Assembly: GCA_015178975.1 (NCBI GenBank)
Contig: WHVD01000106.1
Coordinates: 186,001-250,000 of the forward strand
Direction of reading: 5' to 3'
DNA: 64,000 bases
Origin: Hysterangium stoloniferum
Lineage: Eukaryota; Basidiomycota; Agaricomycetes; Hysterangiales; Hysterangiaceae
Shown: positions 1-11,299 of the stretch, in pieces
How the letters are laid out: each line of letters begins with the position of its first letter
Position numbering within the stretch: the first letter of the stretch is position 1
Translations under genes and position numbers: made by a program
Notes under the pieces: model-generated
Databases searched by the model: none
What the model was told of the DNA's origin: nothing
The model's input: only the letters and a program-made list of their open reading frames with translations

Positions 1-1781
1 GAGATTTAGAAATTCAATCCATCGAATTGACGAGGAGACCAACAGCAGTCTTCCTCCAGCGTGCTGCAAACAATACCTGTTGGTAGGACGAACCATTTTC
101 AGTCCACATCACTCAAGACGAGAGGACTCTTCATCAATCAAAATTAACAATTCGTTGAAACATATTGGCTCAGTTTCTACTCGCCTTATTCGACATGCCA
201 TACAACCAGCCTATTCCACATGTATTCCCAATAACACTAGGTATGACTGCTGCTCAAACCACCTGACCTTCTTAAAAAGGGGATATAGCTCAGTAACGAG
301 GCGACACCCCTCAGCATTTCAAATTGGTTGGCGACGCGACGAAACCAAGGTAGCCCCTCTTTTCCGCGGAACCCCACTTCGCCCACGAATAACATAGGTT
401 CATACCCGCTGGTGGGTCATTCCAAGTGCCACCCTCCCTTGCGAAAATGTAGTATCGATACACAAATGAAGTGAAAGGGATGTCGTTGAGCGCTCGGCTT
501 CCAAAGAAGCAAGCGACACACGAAGCGGCTACGACCGCTGGTTCACCTAATTTACTTGATATGAAGGTAATTTTAAATTAGCCATATAAACCATTGATTC
601 ATACGAGATTGTCCCGTATTGATGGACTAACTTGCATTCTACAACAGTGGGGAATATTTGTGACTATCCGGCCTCAACGATACGTGAATCGTTCAAAATG
701 AGTGTCATATAGATTTATTTGGTCAGTTCAAGACAGATTACGCCTATGATCCTCGGTGCATTGGTCCACTCAATGGATGGGTTATGGTATTTGTTCACGT
801 AGCGAAGGATATGGCCATAACATCCCCACAGGCCAGTTATTATTCAACAGAGTCCAAGATAGCGGACTAGAATCTAATATGATACATGTATTTTATTTGA
901 ATATCAGAAGGGCCTGGACAAACGGTTGACATAGACATCCTCACAATGGAGGTGGACAATACGCTTTCTACTCTCGGATAGCCGGTGAAAACTCGGGTTA
1001 AATGTCGTTGGACACTGCAGTACAATCTCGTTCCACAAGGATCCCTAGATCTGTCTTCTGGTTTATTTGTTCACCTCACAGGACTCATCACCGATCTTGG
1101 ATTTACGCTCCGGTGCGCCTGGTTCGATATACCCAATATGTAATTCACACAAATAATAATAGACTAAATATATGTAATATACAGAAGAGGTTGGTTGGTT
1201 GATTTCAATCGATCAGCCCTGTTGCGGTGGCGCTTGACTTAACCCATGAACCAATAATATAACAGATCGATTACGACCACCTACTGAAGTCCTCATTGAA
1301 GAATGTTTTGCTTCATCAAATTGGAGTCTTTCGTCTTGATATTACTCCGACGCTTTGTCTCTTCATGTCTGTTGAGACATGAATACGGAACCAACCCAGA
1401 GCGAAAGTCCAGGTTATTCCGGTGGGTACAATCATTTCCTTGTGTAGACATGGATATCCTCATTCAGCTCCTTCCATCCCCCTATTAAGAATTATCCATG
1501 TATTATTATACATAACCGAGGTGACAACCGGAAGTAAATAATACCCCCTGGCTTTCTCAGTGCTAAGGCTTTGGACTATACGGGTTTCCGTCGTTGCGTG
1601 GGTCGGAGTCATTAACCAGATTATGTCTGCTACATTGGGAGCAGAGATAACCTTATTTTCATTAAGAGACAAAGAAGAAGCTCGCCGGGTTGATCATCCC
1701 TTGTTGGGTAGGATCGGGGCTGCTTGTTCAGTAGTGATCTGCCGGCTTTCTTGTTGGGCGCCACAGTAGTTCAAGGCAAGA

Positions 1782-2048
1782 TTAATGTTTGATAACGGAA
1801 TCGGAGCAAGACACGAGCCGAGTTCGAAGGCATTTCGTTTGAACCATAACCTTGACGATTGCGAAGGAAATGACCTGTAAGTTCACAGGGTAATTTGAGA
1901 TATTATGGGGGGAATTATCATCAACGTACTGGATACTATTATTGAATATCGCCAAATTGACAGATTGTGGTTGTAGCATAGTTGAGTGACCATTTGTGAT
2001 AAACTCGTTAGAGCTATCGTTCATCGAAGAAGTATCTGGACGCAGCAA
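1782..2048 (-). pseudogene. Conserved ORF relic in repeat copy A (possibly RPA1 N-terminal-like)
   Basis: An 88-codon open stretch is conserved at protein level with 36114-36376 (copy B) and, more decayed, 53466-53660 (copy C). Shared motifs are EFIT-G-LT-LQPQSV-LAIFN, then PVNLQVI-FAIVKVMVQ, then RLVS and SVIKH. The pattern P-x-x-LQV followed by R-x-RLVxS resembles the N-terminal OB fold of replication protein A subunit 1, which usually reads PVLQV...RYRLLxSDG. That family link is an inference by eye and weak. The lack of stops in this stretch in two copies suggests it was once coding. No start, promoter or complete protein is apparent. Confidence 0.4.
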
Positions 2049-2499
2049 ATAAGCATATTAATCAAAACTAAGTTATGATCAAATAGAGTAGCACTACCAT
2101 CTTAAATTCAAAGGTTTTGCATTGTCACAAAATCAACTTGAGAGCTCTCCAAGAAAAAAACTAAAAGGACTCACACTCAAGCGACGGCCTTCTGCTGCGA
2201 GCTGTAAATATGGCTGACTCTCATGGGCAAGCTGTTGTCAGAATCGAACCACATTGTGGAACGTTGTGAAAGCGTAAAGATATTAGAATAATAGTAGCGA
2301 GCGGGTCTATTGATGTGTGAGAGCGGAGTCGGGATAAGAGTCGGGGTTTTACTTCGTGCCCCGCCCAAACAACCTCGGCAGTGCGACTCCCTGCGTCACT
2401 CTGTCTGCGACGAGATATCGGGTACGTGATTTATCTGTCGGTTGTCTTTAATGCTTGCATACTATCATGATTGTGATTGTGACTAGAGACCTTTCGTGG

Positions 2500-3490
2500 A
2501 TAGGTCGTATTTACACCATGAACGTGCTTGTTCGTACGAGGATTATCAGTGGTGAAAAATAAACCGCTAAACGTGAATAGGTTGTGGATAGTGCCCAGAT
2601 GGGATAGGCAAATGGCGTCATTGTCGAGGTCGCCTGTCCTTGGAATGGCAGATAGTGTCTAAGCGGACATTGGTGAGTAAAGCTAAGCAACCGCAAGTAG
2701 ATAAACACTAATGGGTGGGGGTAGAAGCCTCATTAAAAGCCGGAGGATGATTTATTAAGTTGTAATGCTTGGTCAATAGTGTTTTGTGTGGAGACTGGAT
2801 GTGTTGAAGTAAGTACATTTTACTTAGAGATGACCTTATAAACTTACTTCACTCGTGTATCACCTATAACTTATTTAATTTTGATGATGGACCTTGTGGA
2901 AAAGATCTTTTTCCTTCTTAAGTTATAGTGCCGGATCGAGGGTATTTTTCTGTGGGGGATCGCTTATGTCGAGGTGAGTGCATTTCAGAGAAAACCGTAC
3001 AGACCAATCTCATTCATACCTCATTTATAATGTATTCAATTATGATCATGGAATAGATTGTATTAAGGTTTAGAGTATGTTTCTGGCGTAGAGACAACCC
3101 AGATAGGATTGACGAATGGTGTGATTGTCGAGGACGTTGTTGTTCGAGATTGCAGATAGTGTTTGAACATATAATGGTGAGTGAAATTCAAGAGCAGACC
3201 GTATAGACAACCTCACTCATGTTCTATTTTTACCATATTTGATTTTAATTTTAATCCTAATCCTTCATGGAATAGATTTATTAAGCTATAGTGCTGGGTC
3301 GAGGATATGTTTCCGTCTGAGACTGTCGAGGTAAGTAAATTTCAAGAGAAGACCGTATAGACGAACCTTACCTACGTGGTAATTTACCACATATTCAATT
3401 CTGATGATGGTTCTTCACGGATAAATGACATTGAATCTACAAGAATATCTGATCTTGAAGTCCACGTTATAACAAGTTGGAAGAAGACCC
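2500..3490 (-). repeat. Degenerate tandem array inside repeat copy A
   Basis: Units of roughly 200-330 bp recur here. Each combines a gaggtgagt/gaggtaagt box, a 'accgtatagac' box, a 'ttatt-aagttatag' box and a 'gtcgaggatatgtttc' box. The same array occurs on the other strand at about 34.56-35.63 kb (copy B) and 51.9-52.95 kb (copy C). Units differ by many substitutions and indels, so the array is old. No coding capacity was seen. Confidence 0.6.
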
Positions 3491-4145
3491 TATATAGCTG
3501 TTACTTCAGCCGGCTGCCATTTCTACCTCACACGTGGATGAAACATTCTGAAATTGTACCTTGGGACAAACAAGAGTTTTTGTAATTGAACTATGTCGCC
3601 ATAGTTTGTTCTGCTGATGACCTCGCTGTGCCATAAGCAGCTGGGTCCTGCTGGCACACCTGCGGCAGCGAGTCTCAGCGAGACCCTCCAATGACTGAAG
3701 ATACATGTGGATGCTTCAAATTATCGCGTCAAATATCAAGTATTTGTTCCTGCCTGCAGCAATTTCTTTTCCCGCGTTCAGGTGGTGTTCGTCATCGCCT
3801 AGGAGGGCTCATCGGTCAACGAAGCAGCGTTGAAGGCGTCCAAATTGAGATCCAGCCTTCTTGACCTAAACAAAGTCAACTGTGACTCGACAATTTTACA
3901 TGGCAATAACATATCTATTTGTAAATGCAACAGATGTGAGATTACGACACGCCTACCTGGGCCCCGCACCTTCGTCCTGACTCCCACATCTCTAGCCTTC
4001 GTCTCCGCCTCGCCACTCCAGCCACTCTAATATATTCCAAGGATAGTTTCCTCGAAGGCCATTGTGAGGAATATGATATATGATTTAGGTGGGTAACGCA
4101 TTTCAAGGGAAGCGGTGAGCGCTTGACCTCGGTTGACTTCCTGTG

Positions 4146-4421
4146 TCAACGAATCGGTCGTCTCCGTCCCCAACCCCTCATCGATACCCATAAGGCATTC
4201 GTGTATCTCAAAAGGCCCCCTTTCCCTTGATACGTGGTTGACTTGATACGTGGTTGATTATGTGTTCGTCGTTGTTGCCATCTGGAAAGTTGGGTACAAT
4301 CCATCGGGATCGGTCCACTTACTGTGCTACTCTTGTCCTCGAAGGAGATTTTGGGACAAAAGCTTCTTGTACAAGAAGTGGACGCTTCGAAGAGGGTTAG
4401 GATATGGTCTGGGTAAACCAC
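4146..4421 (-). pseudogene. Second conserved ORF relic in repeat copy A
   Basis: The open stretch contains LFEA-TSC-R followed by FEDK-STV--PIPMD-TQ. The same protein pattern is found at 33.66-33.79 kb in copy B, and in a 78-codon frame at 50944-51180 in copy C, where it reads DDITALFEACTSCAR, then FFEGK and SIPMDVTQFPGW. Conservation of one reading frame in three diverged copies suggests a former coding exon of the repeated element. I do not recognise the family. Confidence 0.4.
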
Positions 4422-4960
4422 CTCACTTTACTCCACAAGTCGTTGCTGTATTGGCCATGGTCGGGTGGCCCAACCAGCGGCCCACATGTGTGGCTTTTCA
4501 CTAATTCTTTCCGTTCATAGAAGACAACAAGAGTCGAGCGTTATCTTTGTCAAATATCTGCGTCTTAGGACCACTTTATTGCGAGAACATACACCTGTTG
4601 TTATAACGAAAGTTTAATAGCCGTCTTGCAGAGGCATTAGACACGACGAATTAGAGCACTGGCTATTTTACCGAGCTATTTCATTCTACATGAATCCAGA
4701 TGGCAACGGCGTTGTGAATTCGGCATTACTTTACCTTGATATTTCCACGAGTGTCTCAGGTTCCCGCCGTCATTTTCCGCTCTTCATGGTGCAGACCCCA
4801 AACGCCTTGCTAATTGTCCTCCGACTCGCTCCCGAAGCTGCCTTTCTAATGTGCTACACCCTTCTAATGTGCTACATCCAGACTTTGTAAAATATCTTCC
4901 TCTTACATCCTTCTATTTATTTATTTGTGAGTTCAAAGGACATGCACGGGTTTGGGCGCG

Positions 4961-6330
4961 AGCAAAGCCCTATAAGATGGATTAATTCTTGGGCAGTATC
5001 TTGCTGCAAGCGCACTAGTCCGCAGTCGCAAACGTATCATGTTGCCGATGCATCCAATACTCTTCTTTTCATTTGCGTAATACAGGTCGGAGTATTCTCC
5101 CTTAGGCTGCGTGTTTATGGTTTAATAATACACTACGTGAATTGTCCTGGTACTCATTGAAAGTGAAGCAAATATTGTGTTTTAATCATCATGAGTTTGG
5201 GACAAAGACTTTTGGGTCCAATCTGGCAAAAGATATCCATAGGGTTACTGGGGTCCTTGCCAAAGGTGGTTTAATGCTGAAAATTTCAATCATCCCGTCG
5301 AATCACGTGATATGTTAGCTCATTCTCCAGGTTAGCCTTCGACCGTGATGTCTCGGGGCTCTTCCGGTGAAGACATGCTAATTAGAGTTAGCGTAGTCTA
5401 TCGCAGCCACCGGAGAAGTTGAAGCCCCATACCTAGCTCATATCCCAAAGACATTGAGGTGGATTTTGTAGACCAGCTCTTTGGACTTTCGGTTGCTCAC
5501 TCTTCAATCATTACAAAACTCTTCGCTTCATTGTAAGCCCCCGATAGAATAGGCTGCGGTCACGACGCAGATGTCATCACCTACTCTTGGGCAGATACCA
5601 ACTCACAAACCAAATTATCTGGGATGGTCTTGAATACATGACTTAGGATACTTCTAACTGACCACGTGAAAATTGGCTTCCCGCTTTCGTAGTCTGTTAG
5701 ATTTCGTGTGAGCATCTTTCGATAGCAATTCAATAGTATCTCCTGACTGAATTTGTGCTGAGCTTCTCAACCATTCTTCCATGTTTTATGTGTCTACAAT
5801 GAATACGTGCGGGGTGATGATCGATTCTTCCGCTGATACTTTGCACGCTTGTTGTTTTGATGGATTTCGGTCCCTTTCCATAATCCTGATAACAGGCAAC
5901 GTCAGCACAAATGGTTTAAGGAATATCGGTCGAGCTCCCGAACCATTCCGCACAGTATTAATTGAACCCACTAGCTTCCATTGCCACATTGTGAACGTGG
6001 TCAGAATTCAGCGCACTCCACTCCCCGCAGGTGAGTCATGGCTCCCTATTTGTTCAAATCTGCTTGTGATACACAATCGATGATCGAAGCCCGGTCCTTT
6101 CCCATTGTTGGTTTAGCTGTTAGCAAACCCTTCGGAACGATGCATGCCTAGTTTTAGCAGATTAGCGCACAGTAAGCACTTATGATGCAAGATGATCTCG
6201 ACCTATCCATCTAGCGCCAAGTGCTTTGGAGTAGTGGCACTATCCATGACTAAGTTGTTCTAACTCACGTTGTCTCCCCGATGCCTATCTCCCGTGAATC
6301 TTCATTGATGAGCCGACTAGATGCCACAGG
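4961..6330. other. Intergenic, no gene supported
   Basis: Only short open frames with no recognisable domains and no convincing exon chain were seen. A 100-codon frame at 5781-6083 has an equally open frame opposite it and no family signal. The last part of the stretch is the upstream region of the dsRBD gene. Confidence 0.5.
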
Positions 6331-6332
6331 CA

Positions 6333-6338
6333 TATAAA
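6333..6338 (+). promoter_or_regulatory. TATA box of the dsRBD gene
   Basis: TATAAA lies in the context GGCATATAAAGC, 85 bp upstream of the ATG at 6423. It is followed by a pyrimidine-rich leader typical of fungal core promoters. Position and context support it; no transcription start data are available. Confidence 0.5.
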
Positions 6339-6422
6339 GCTCGTCCCCTCTGACAATTCTTTTTCTTGCCGCGTCTACTGTTTTTGTCATCAGTTATAAC
6401 ACTCGTCCACCAATCTTAAAAC

Positions 6423-6859
6423 ATGTCTTCTAATAGTGAGTGCCTTGATCTGACTACCACTCTCATACTGCTCCTCGCGTTTTCATAATCATCTCGCGAC
6501 ATTTCTTCCTTCATGTCTAACCCTGTTTATCCTTCTCGTTCTCATGTTTTCTTCTTAGGTTCACCCACACACTATGCAATGCATTTGCACAACGAACTTC
6601 AGCGTCAGGGTAGGGTAGGAGGGCTGGTATGGGATGATCGTATGACTGGTCCAGAACACCAGGGTTTATGGACCTCCATCGTCTACAGTAAATCTTCGCA
6701 TTATAGTTTTACATCACTCCCACAACTTATGGCTATTGTTTTTCTAAAGTATCCGGCGTACAATATGGCACAGGCACCGCGGCGACTAGACAAGGCGCAC
6801 GCGATGCAGCTGCCAAACATACCTTTGAGATCTTTCAAGACGAGGCGGCAGCGAACTAG
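6423..6859 (+). CDS. Small double-stranded RNA-binding domain (dsRBD) protein, 83 aa, three exons
   Basis: The predicted CDS joins 6423-6435, 6559-6687 and 6750-6859. Introns are GTGAGT...CTTAG (123 nt) and GTAAAT...AAAG (62 nt). The product is essentially one dsRBD. Helix 1 is near residues 8-17 (HYAMHLHNELQ). The strands contain GLVWDD, GPEHQGLWTSIVY and ISGVQYGTGTA. The C-terminal helix carries TRQGARDAAAKHTFEIF, matching the family's basic G-x-x-K/R-x-x-A-x-x-x-AA signature. It should bind dsRNA or highly structured RNA, but with no second domain its pathway cannot be deduced. The start is supported by a TATA box 85 bp upstream. The C-terminus ends just after the domain (QDEAAAN), so the gene looks complete. 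A second dsRBD-like mini-gene lies at 19574-19852. Confidence is good in the domain and moderate in the exact first exon. Confidence 0.75.
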
Positions 6860-9800
6860 ATCTGTCAGCGCCTAGCCATTCTCGTGTCAGATCCCTGCTA
6901 AGAATGAATTGTAGTAACATCATGTAAACTAATCCCATACGCACTCGAAGCTCCTTGGTCGGTTCTTCCGAATAAACAACATATGCACCATTATTATACC
7001 TGTCTCGTTTCCCTGTTTTTCACCGAATGTGCTCAATTCATTCCACTCTTAGCTAATTCTGACTCATGTTACTGACGGTCTCCCTTTCGCGTCATGGCAA
7101 TTTGTATTATGCGATTGGCTTTTTACATGATCTCTTAGAATTTTAGTCCTGTGATATATTACTTTCATCAACGATAATGACAACGCTAAGTTTCAAACCC
7201 TCGATATCGGAATGTATTTTCTAGAATTTATGGATAATAAAAAAATTTCGGAAATGTTCAAAATGCCATGTGTTCGAAAGAATTTTCTGGGTATTTTCTA
7301 AATTGAAATATATATATACGTATATTTGGAAAATGCCAAAGAGTTCGTCAGATCATGTAAAACATGCCACGAATTTTCAATTCTCAAGAAATCTTTACGT
7401 TTTCAAAAATTTCAGAGGACATTCCGAGATTGCGAAATCCAGCCTCAACGTTGTGAATGGCATCTCCTGTTTGGTGTGTTGTAGCTCATAACCCAACGAC
7501 CATAAACTTTAGGCATACGGGATAACAATCTACCCACTCTCGGGACATAGCTTACCGATCGTGTAAGCTGCTCCTTGTGCTCGTGTTACAATTGACCACC
7601 ACTTTCGCAGGGGTATAGTGGTGAAAATTTGACTGGTCAACACGTGCATGCACTCGTGTGACGGAAAATAAATATTATAATCTCTCACGGGACAATACTA
7701 GCAATGACGTAAGGAATAAGAAATACCATGTGTTTACAACCTGAAATTTAAGTTACATTAACAAAAATTACGGGATGTGAGTGAGTTTTCCTGACCTCTG
7801 GCAGGAGAATGTGCTGCGACGGTATAGTCTCGATATCAGCTTAAATTCCAAAATAAATTCTTGTTAGTGAATACTCTGCACAAACAGAAAGTATGGAACC
7901 AGGCATCGTTTCAGAATGTGCACTGTCGATAGTCTACAATTGAAGGGTTTTGGCGTGTCCTGCTGACGAAGAGTCTAAGAATTATCTTCCCACACAGCGG
8001 TCGCTCCGGGTCACCTGTGAAAGTTTTATTCAACAAAAAGATGGGTAAATATCAGATACGGACAAAGGGTCACCGTTTGGTGTAATGGGGAGTAAGAAAA
8101 CGATGTGGAAAAGAGGGGCATAAGCGGCAAGACTTCCACAGCTTGTTCGAAGCGACCCGGAAAGGCCTTTATCACAGTAATAGCAGAACACAGCGTCAAG
8201 CGTGAAAATAGTGTGAGCTGATAGCCGATAAAGATAGACCAGTCTAGCCGTAGCTTCTTGCGCTAAGTCACGAGAAATATTATCGGGGTCATATAGTGAG
8301 GGTAAGAGTCTGTGTGTAAGCCGTGGTAGCGCCAGTAAGCGGTCGGCGAATTGGGGGGCGGTCGGGATCTAAAGGGTTTTGTTGACTCCCACGTCCTCCC
8401 ATTGACTTTATGGCTAGACCTCCAAAAGAGGGTCACAATCGGCTCTGTTCGATACTTTACAGTAACTCGGGCATGGTAACAGTTTCGTCCAATCTCCTTG
8501 GAGGCAACCCTGGAACCAGATAATTTCTCAAAGGTGTGAGCAGTACCAATGGATATAGAATGAAGTCCACTCATCAACTCCCATGTCAACGTAGCGCTTT
8601 CACTGGGAATAGCCACGTGGTAAAAATTTCTCAGAAAAGCAGCCGCCTCAGCTTGTCAGCCCTTCGATATACTGAGTGATAGCACTGGAGCCTTATACTA
8701 GTAGGTCAATCCGCAAAGACATTGTTCCAACATAGGCCACTCTCACAAAGGATGCCAGTATTACAGTGACGGATTGCGATCATGTCGTCCCCCAGTGGAG
8801 GGCGCCCATCCATTTCGAATCCAAGCCGCCAATTACGAATTAATTCCGTAGGTGGCATTAATTCGTAGTTGAATATATATCATACGCACCGCGAAAAAAA
8901 AAGCATGCGCAATACAAATCGGTTCTTCATGCACTTCATGTCATATCCTATTATACTGAGACTCTTGTCACGGTAATGGTAGGCGTCGCAACCTGACTTG
9001 CTTATAATGCCAGGTAAATGGGTATTATTCGTCCATATTACCTGCTATAATACAGGTTTTATGCACAAAGAGAAGACTACCATCTCCACCCATACATCTT
9101 TACATGGCTACAGTGAGACTAGACACCAACTCGACGAGTTAAAGACGGATTGCCGTTGGATAGGACTGTCCTTTCTCGTCCAATATCGCCCACTCGGTGG
9201 CTTCCCAGCGCATCACAGAAAGAATATCTACGATGAACTGCCAAGGAAGTCTTCACTTCTGTATCTGGATATGGTGATACGGTGAGTGTGATCGTGCATA
9301 CCGAACGACATTAATCCGTGGCGGAATTTTCAGTGACTACGACGCTTCTCCCGCCAATTAGTGAGAGACGAGTGACTCCACTGTTAGGAGTTTACCTTCG
9401 TACGAAACTTTCATATCGACCATCGCGATCATGGAGGTCTTGGATGAAGCGGTAGGCGCTTGAACCGGTTTCACAGGCGTTTTCCCGTAACCCTAACTGT
9501 ACTATGCATGTATCTCTCTCAACGCATTGGTCACTCCCGTTTAATATTCAGTTCGCATTTCCCCTATCTGGACTTCGATTTCATTTTTTTCGATGATGAA
9601 CATTTCGACCCTCGCCTCGGAAGCCGTCGCCTTGAGGAGATGCACACAGGTGCAGGTGCAGGGGCTTCAACTAATGTTCCGCAGAAACGCCCAGAAGGCA
9701 TGCGTCACCCTTTCTTTGTTGGCCCGTGCCAGCCAGTTGTGGCATTTTTGTGATACTTTCCTCATATACTATCGGAAGGGAATTATCGGACACACGAGAC

Positions 9801-11220
9801 CAAATGATAGATCTGGGGTGGTTGATCTACTTCTCAAAGAGTCTTCTTCCCCTGGAAGACTGGCGTCCGATATTGCTGCTTTGATCGTGTTCTCGCCACA
9901 TTTCGGCAAGTCACATTACTGACGCAAGATATGTATTGGGATTCGAGAGAAATCGTGTTGTCCTCGTGGTAAAGGATCTCTGGTACCTTGTTCATATTCA
10001 ACGCCAGCGCTCATCGATAACGAGGATTTATGACATATTAAAGGCCAGAAAATAAACCTTTGCCAAAGGAACGTTTACAGTAGTAGCTGTCTTGTCGAGG
10101 AAGCTTCTTATTGGCGGTATCACAATCGCAGTACCATTACCGCCTTGGGTTCCTTTCGTCTTAACTTGTTCACTAGAAGGCTACTCGCAACTTGGTCCCA
10201 ATGGTACACTCTAATTCATCCCATTCAAGTTTTGTGTGTCCTAGTTTCCATAATCAAGAAGAGTTTTCGGTGAGTGGTGCCTTCTGCATTACATGGGTGC
10301 CTATGGCGTCAGTTCTAATTTACGATAGAAGCTGCCCTAGAGTCTAAGCCACATCAAAGCTCCCATGGTTTCTTTTGCTGCTATTGGCCATATCCTTGAC
10401 CTAAATTTATATCTGGATTCGTTTAGAGGAACTGTAGACGCCCGGTAGGCCTTAGATGAGTAAGGTGGATGTACAGCTCTTCACAAACGTTCCTCGTCGA
10501 CCTCGAAGATCCGAAACGTCAATACGATGACTCGGGTAATCTGTGGTGTAGCAGATTTCTGTGCTAGCGTGTCAAGGAAGTTTTTTCCTTGGCTAGATAG
10601 TTATTAGTGGTGGTTTCTTTCCGCGCACAATGCACAATGACAATGGATCTTACTGTGCTAATTCATGCTAATTTGTTTAAGTGCCGGGTAGTCTTGATCA
10701 TTAACTAGTTCTCATCTGGTAATGTCTCCCATATGTTATATAATGCAGACGAATAATACTGTCTTGGGCTTAGTTTCCCAGAGCTTTTATTTTCACCACC
10801 TCATTTACACGAGAATGGTTCCGAACTAGATGGTATTGACTACAATGATTTCATGTTCACCAGAACAACGTACTGTCTACATATGACTTGGGAGTGTAGT
10901 GGAATAATTGATTTCAATCGCGGCTTTGTAGAAAATTTCAGTTAGATTAATTCTCAACCATTTGCTCTTCGTTTCATGCATTTGTATATTTATGTAAGCA
11001 GCTTTTAGTCACAGTCTGATGTGTAATTTACACCCCTGTTATGTGTCAGGAAATAAGATTTCGGACCAAGAGGCGAAGAAGGCAGCGGGAGGGGAGTAGA
11101 GCGCGAAGTAGTCACTACATAGACAAGGCTCCGATAGACGCAAATGGGATAATGATAAATGAATTAAAAAAACTGTCCTATAATTATTTCCAAGTGCAAG
11201 ACAGGAGAGTAATAGAGAGT
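6860..11220. other. Gene-poor stretch with unassigned open frames
   Basis: AT-rich sequence follows the dsRBD gene, with short homopolymer-rich stretches around 7.2-7.5 kb. Open frames at 8263-8616 (minus), 8998-9285 (plus) and two overlapping plus frames at 9460-9922 show no domain I recognise and lack a clear splice chain. The 9460-9753 frame has an acidic run (FDFIFFDDEHFD) and a short GAGAGAS repeat. None is annotated as a gene. Confidence 0.45.
8831..8870. repeat. Short AT-rich hairpin
   Basis: Two 17-bp arms (8831-8847 and 8854-8870) are reverse complements with two mismatches around a 6-nt spacer. The arms are built on AATTACGAATTAAT. Hairpins of this size are common by chance in AT-rich DNA, and no element boundary was found around it. 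Confidence 0.4.
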
Positions 11221-11224
11221 ATTT

Positions 11225-11296
11225 GCAAAGTAATATATACCAGCAAAGTAATATATATCAACAAAGTAACACATACCGGCAAAGTAACACATACCG
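11225..11296 (+). repeat. 18-bp tandem repeat, four units
   Basis: Four consecutive 18-bp units, GCAAAGTAAYAYATAYC plus one base, are followed by a partial fifth unit. The last two are identical and the first two carry T for C changes. The array lies in a 119-codon open frame (11041-11400), where it would encode a six-residue repeat of the type SKVIYT/GKVTHT. That frame has no recognised domain. Confidence 0.75.
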
Positions 11297-11299
11297 GCA

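Larger units (their letters stand above)
1..4960 (-). repeat. Large degenerate repeat, copy A (inverted, truncated by window edge)
   Basis: The segment matches, in reverse complement, copy B at about 33.1-38.1 kb, and parts match copy C at 50.4-53.9 kb. Landmarks shared by the copies include 80-230 against 37.84-38.05 kb, 480-530 against 37.58-37.64 kb, 1782-2048 against 36.1-36.4 kb, 2177-2370 against 35.7-35.93 kb and 4690-4900 against 33.2-33.38 kb. Identity is moderate with many indels, so the copies are old. Similarity to B fades at about 4.95 kb. The left end lies outside the window. No intact transposase or polymerase was recognised, so the element class is unknown. Confidence 0.8.

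Noticed and set aside
281..365. 'GGATATAGCTCAGTAACGAG', resembling a tRNA D-arm
   Set aside because: The downstream sequence lacks a T-arm and acceptor stem, and the stretch lies in the degenerate repeat copy A.
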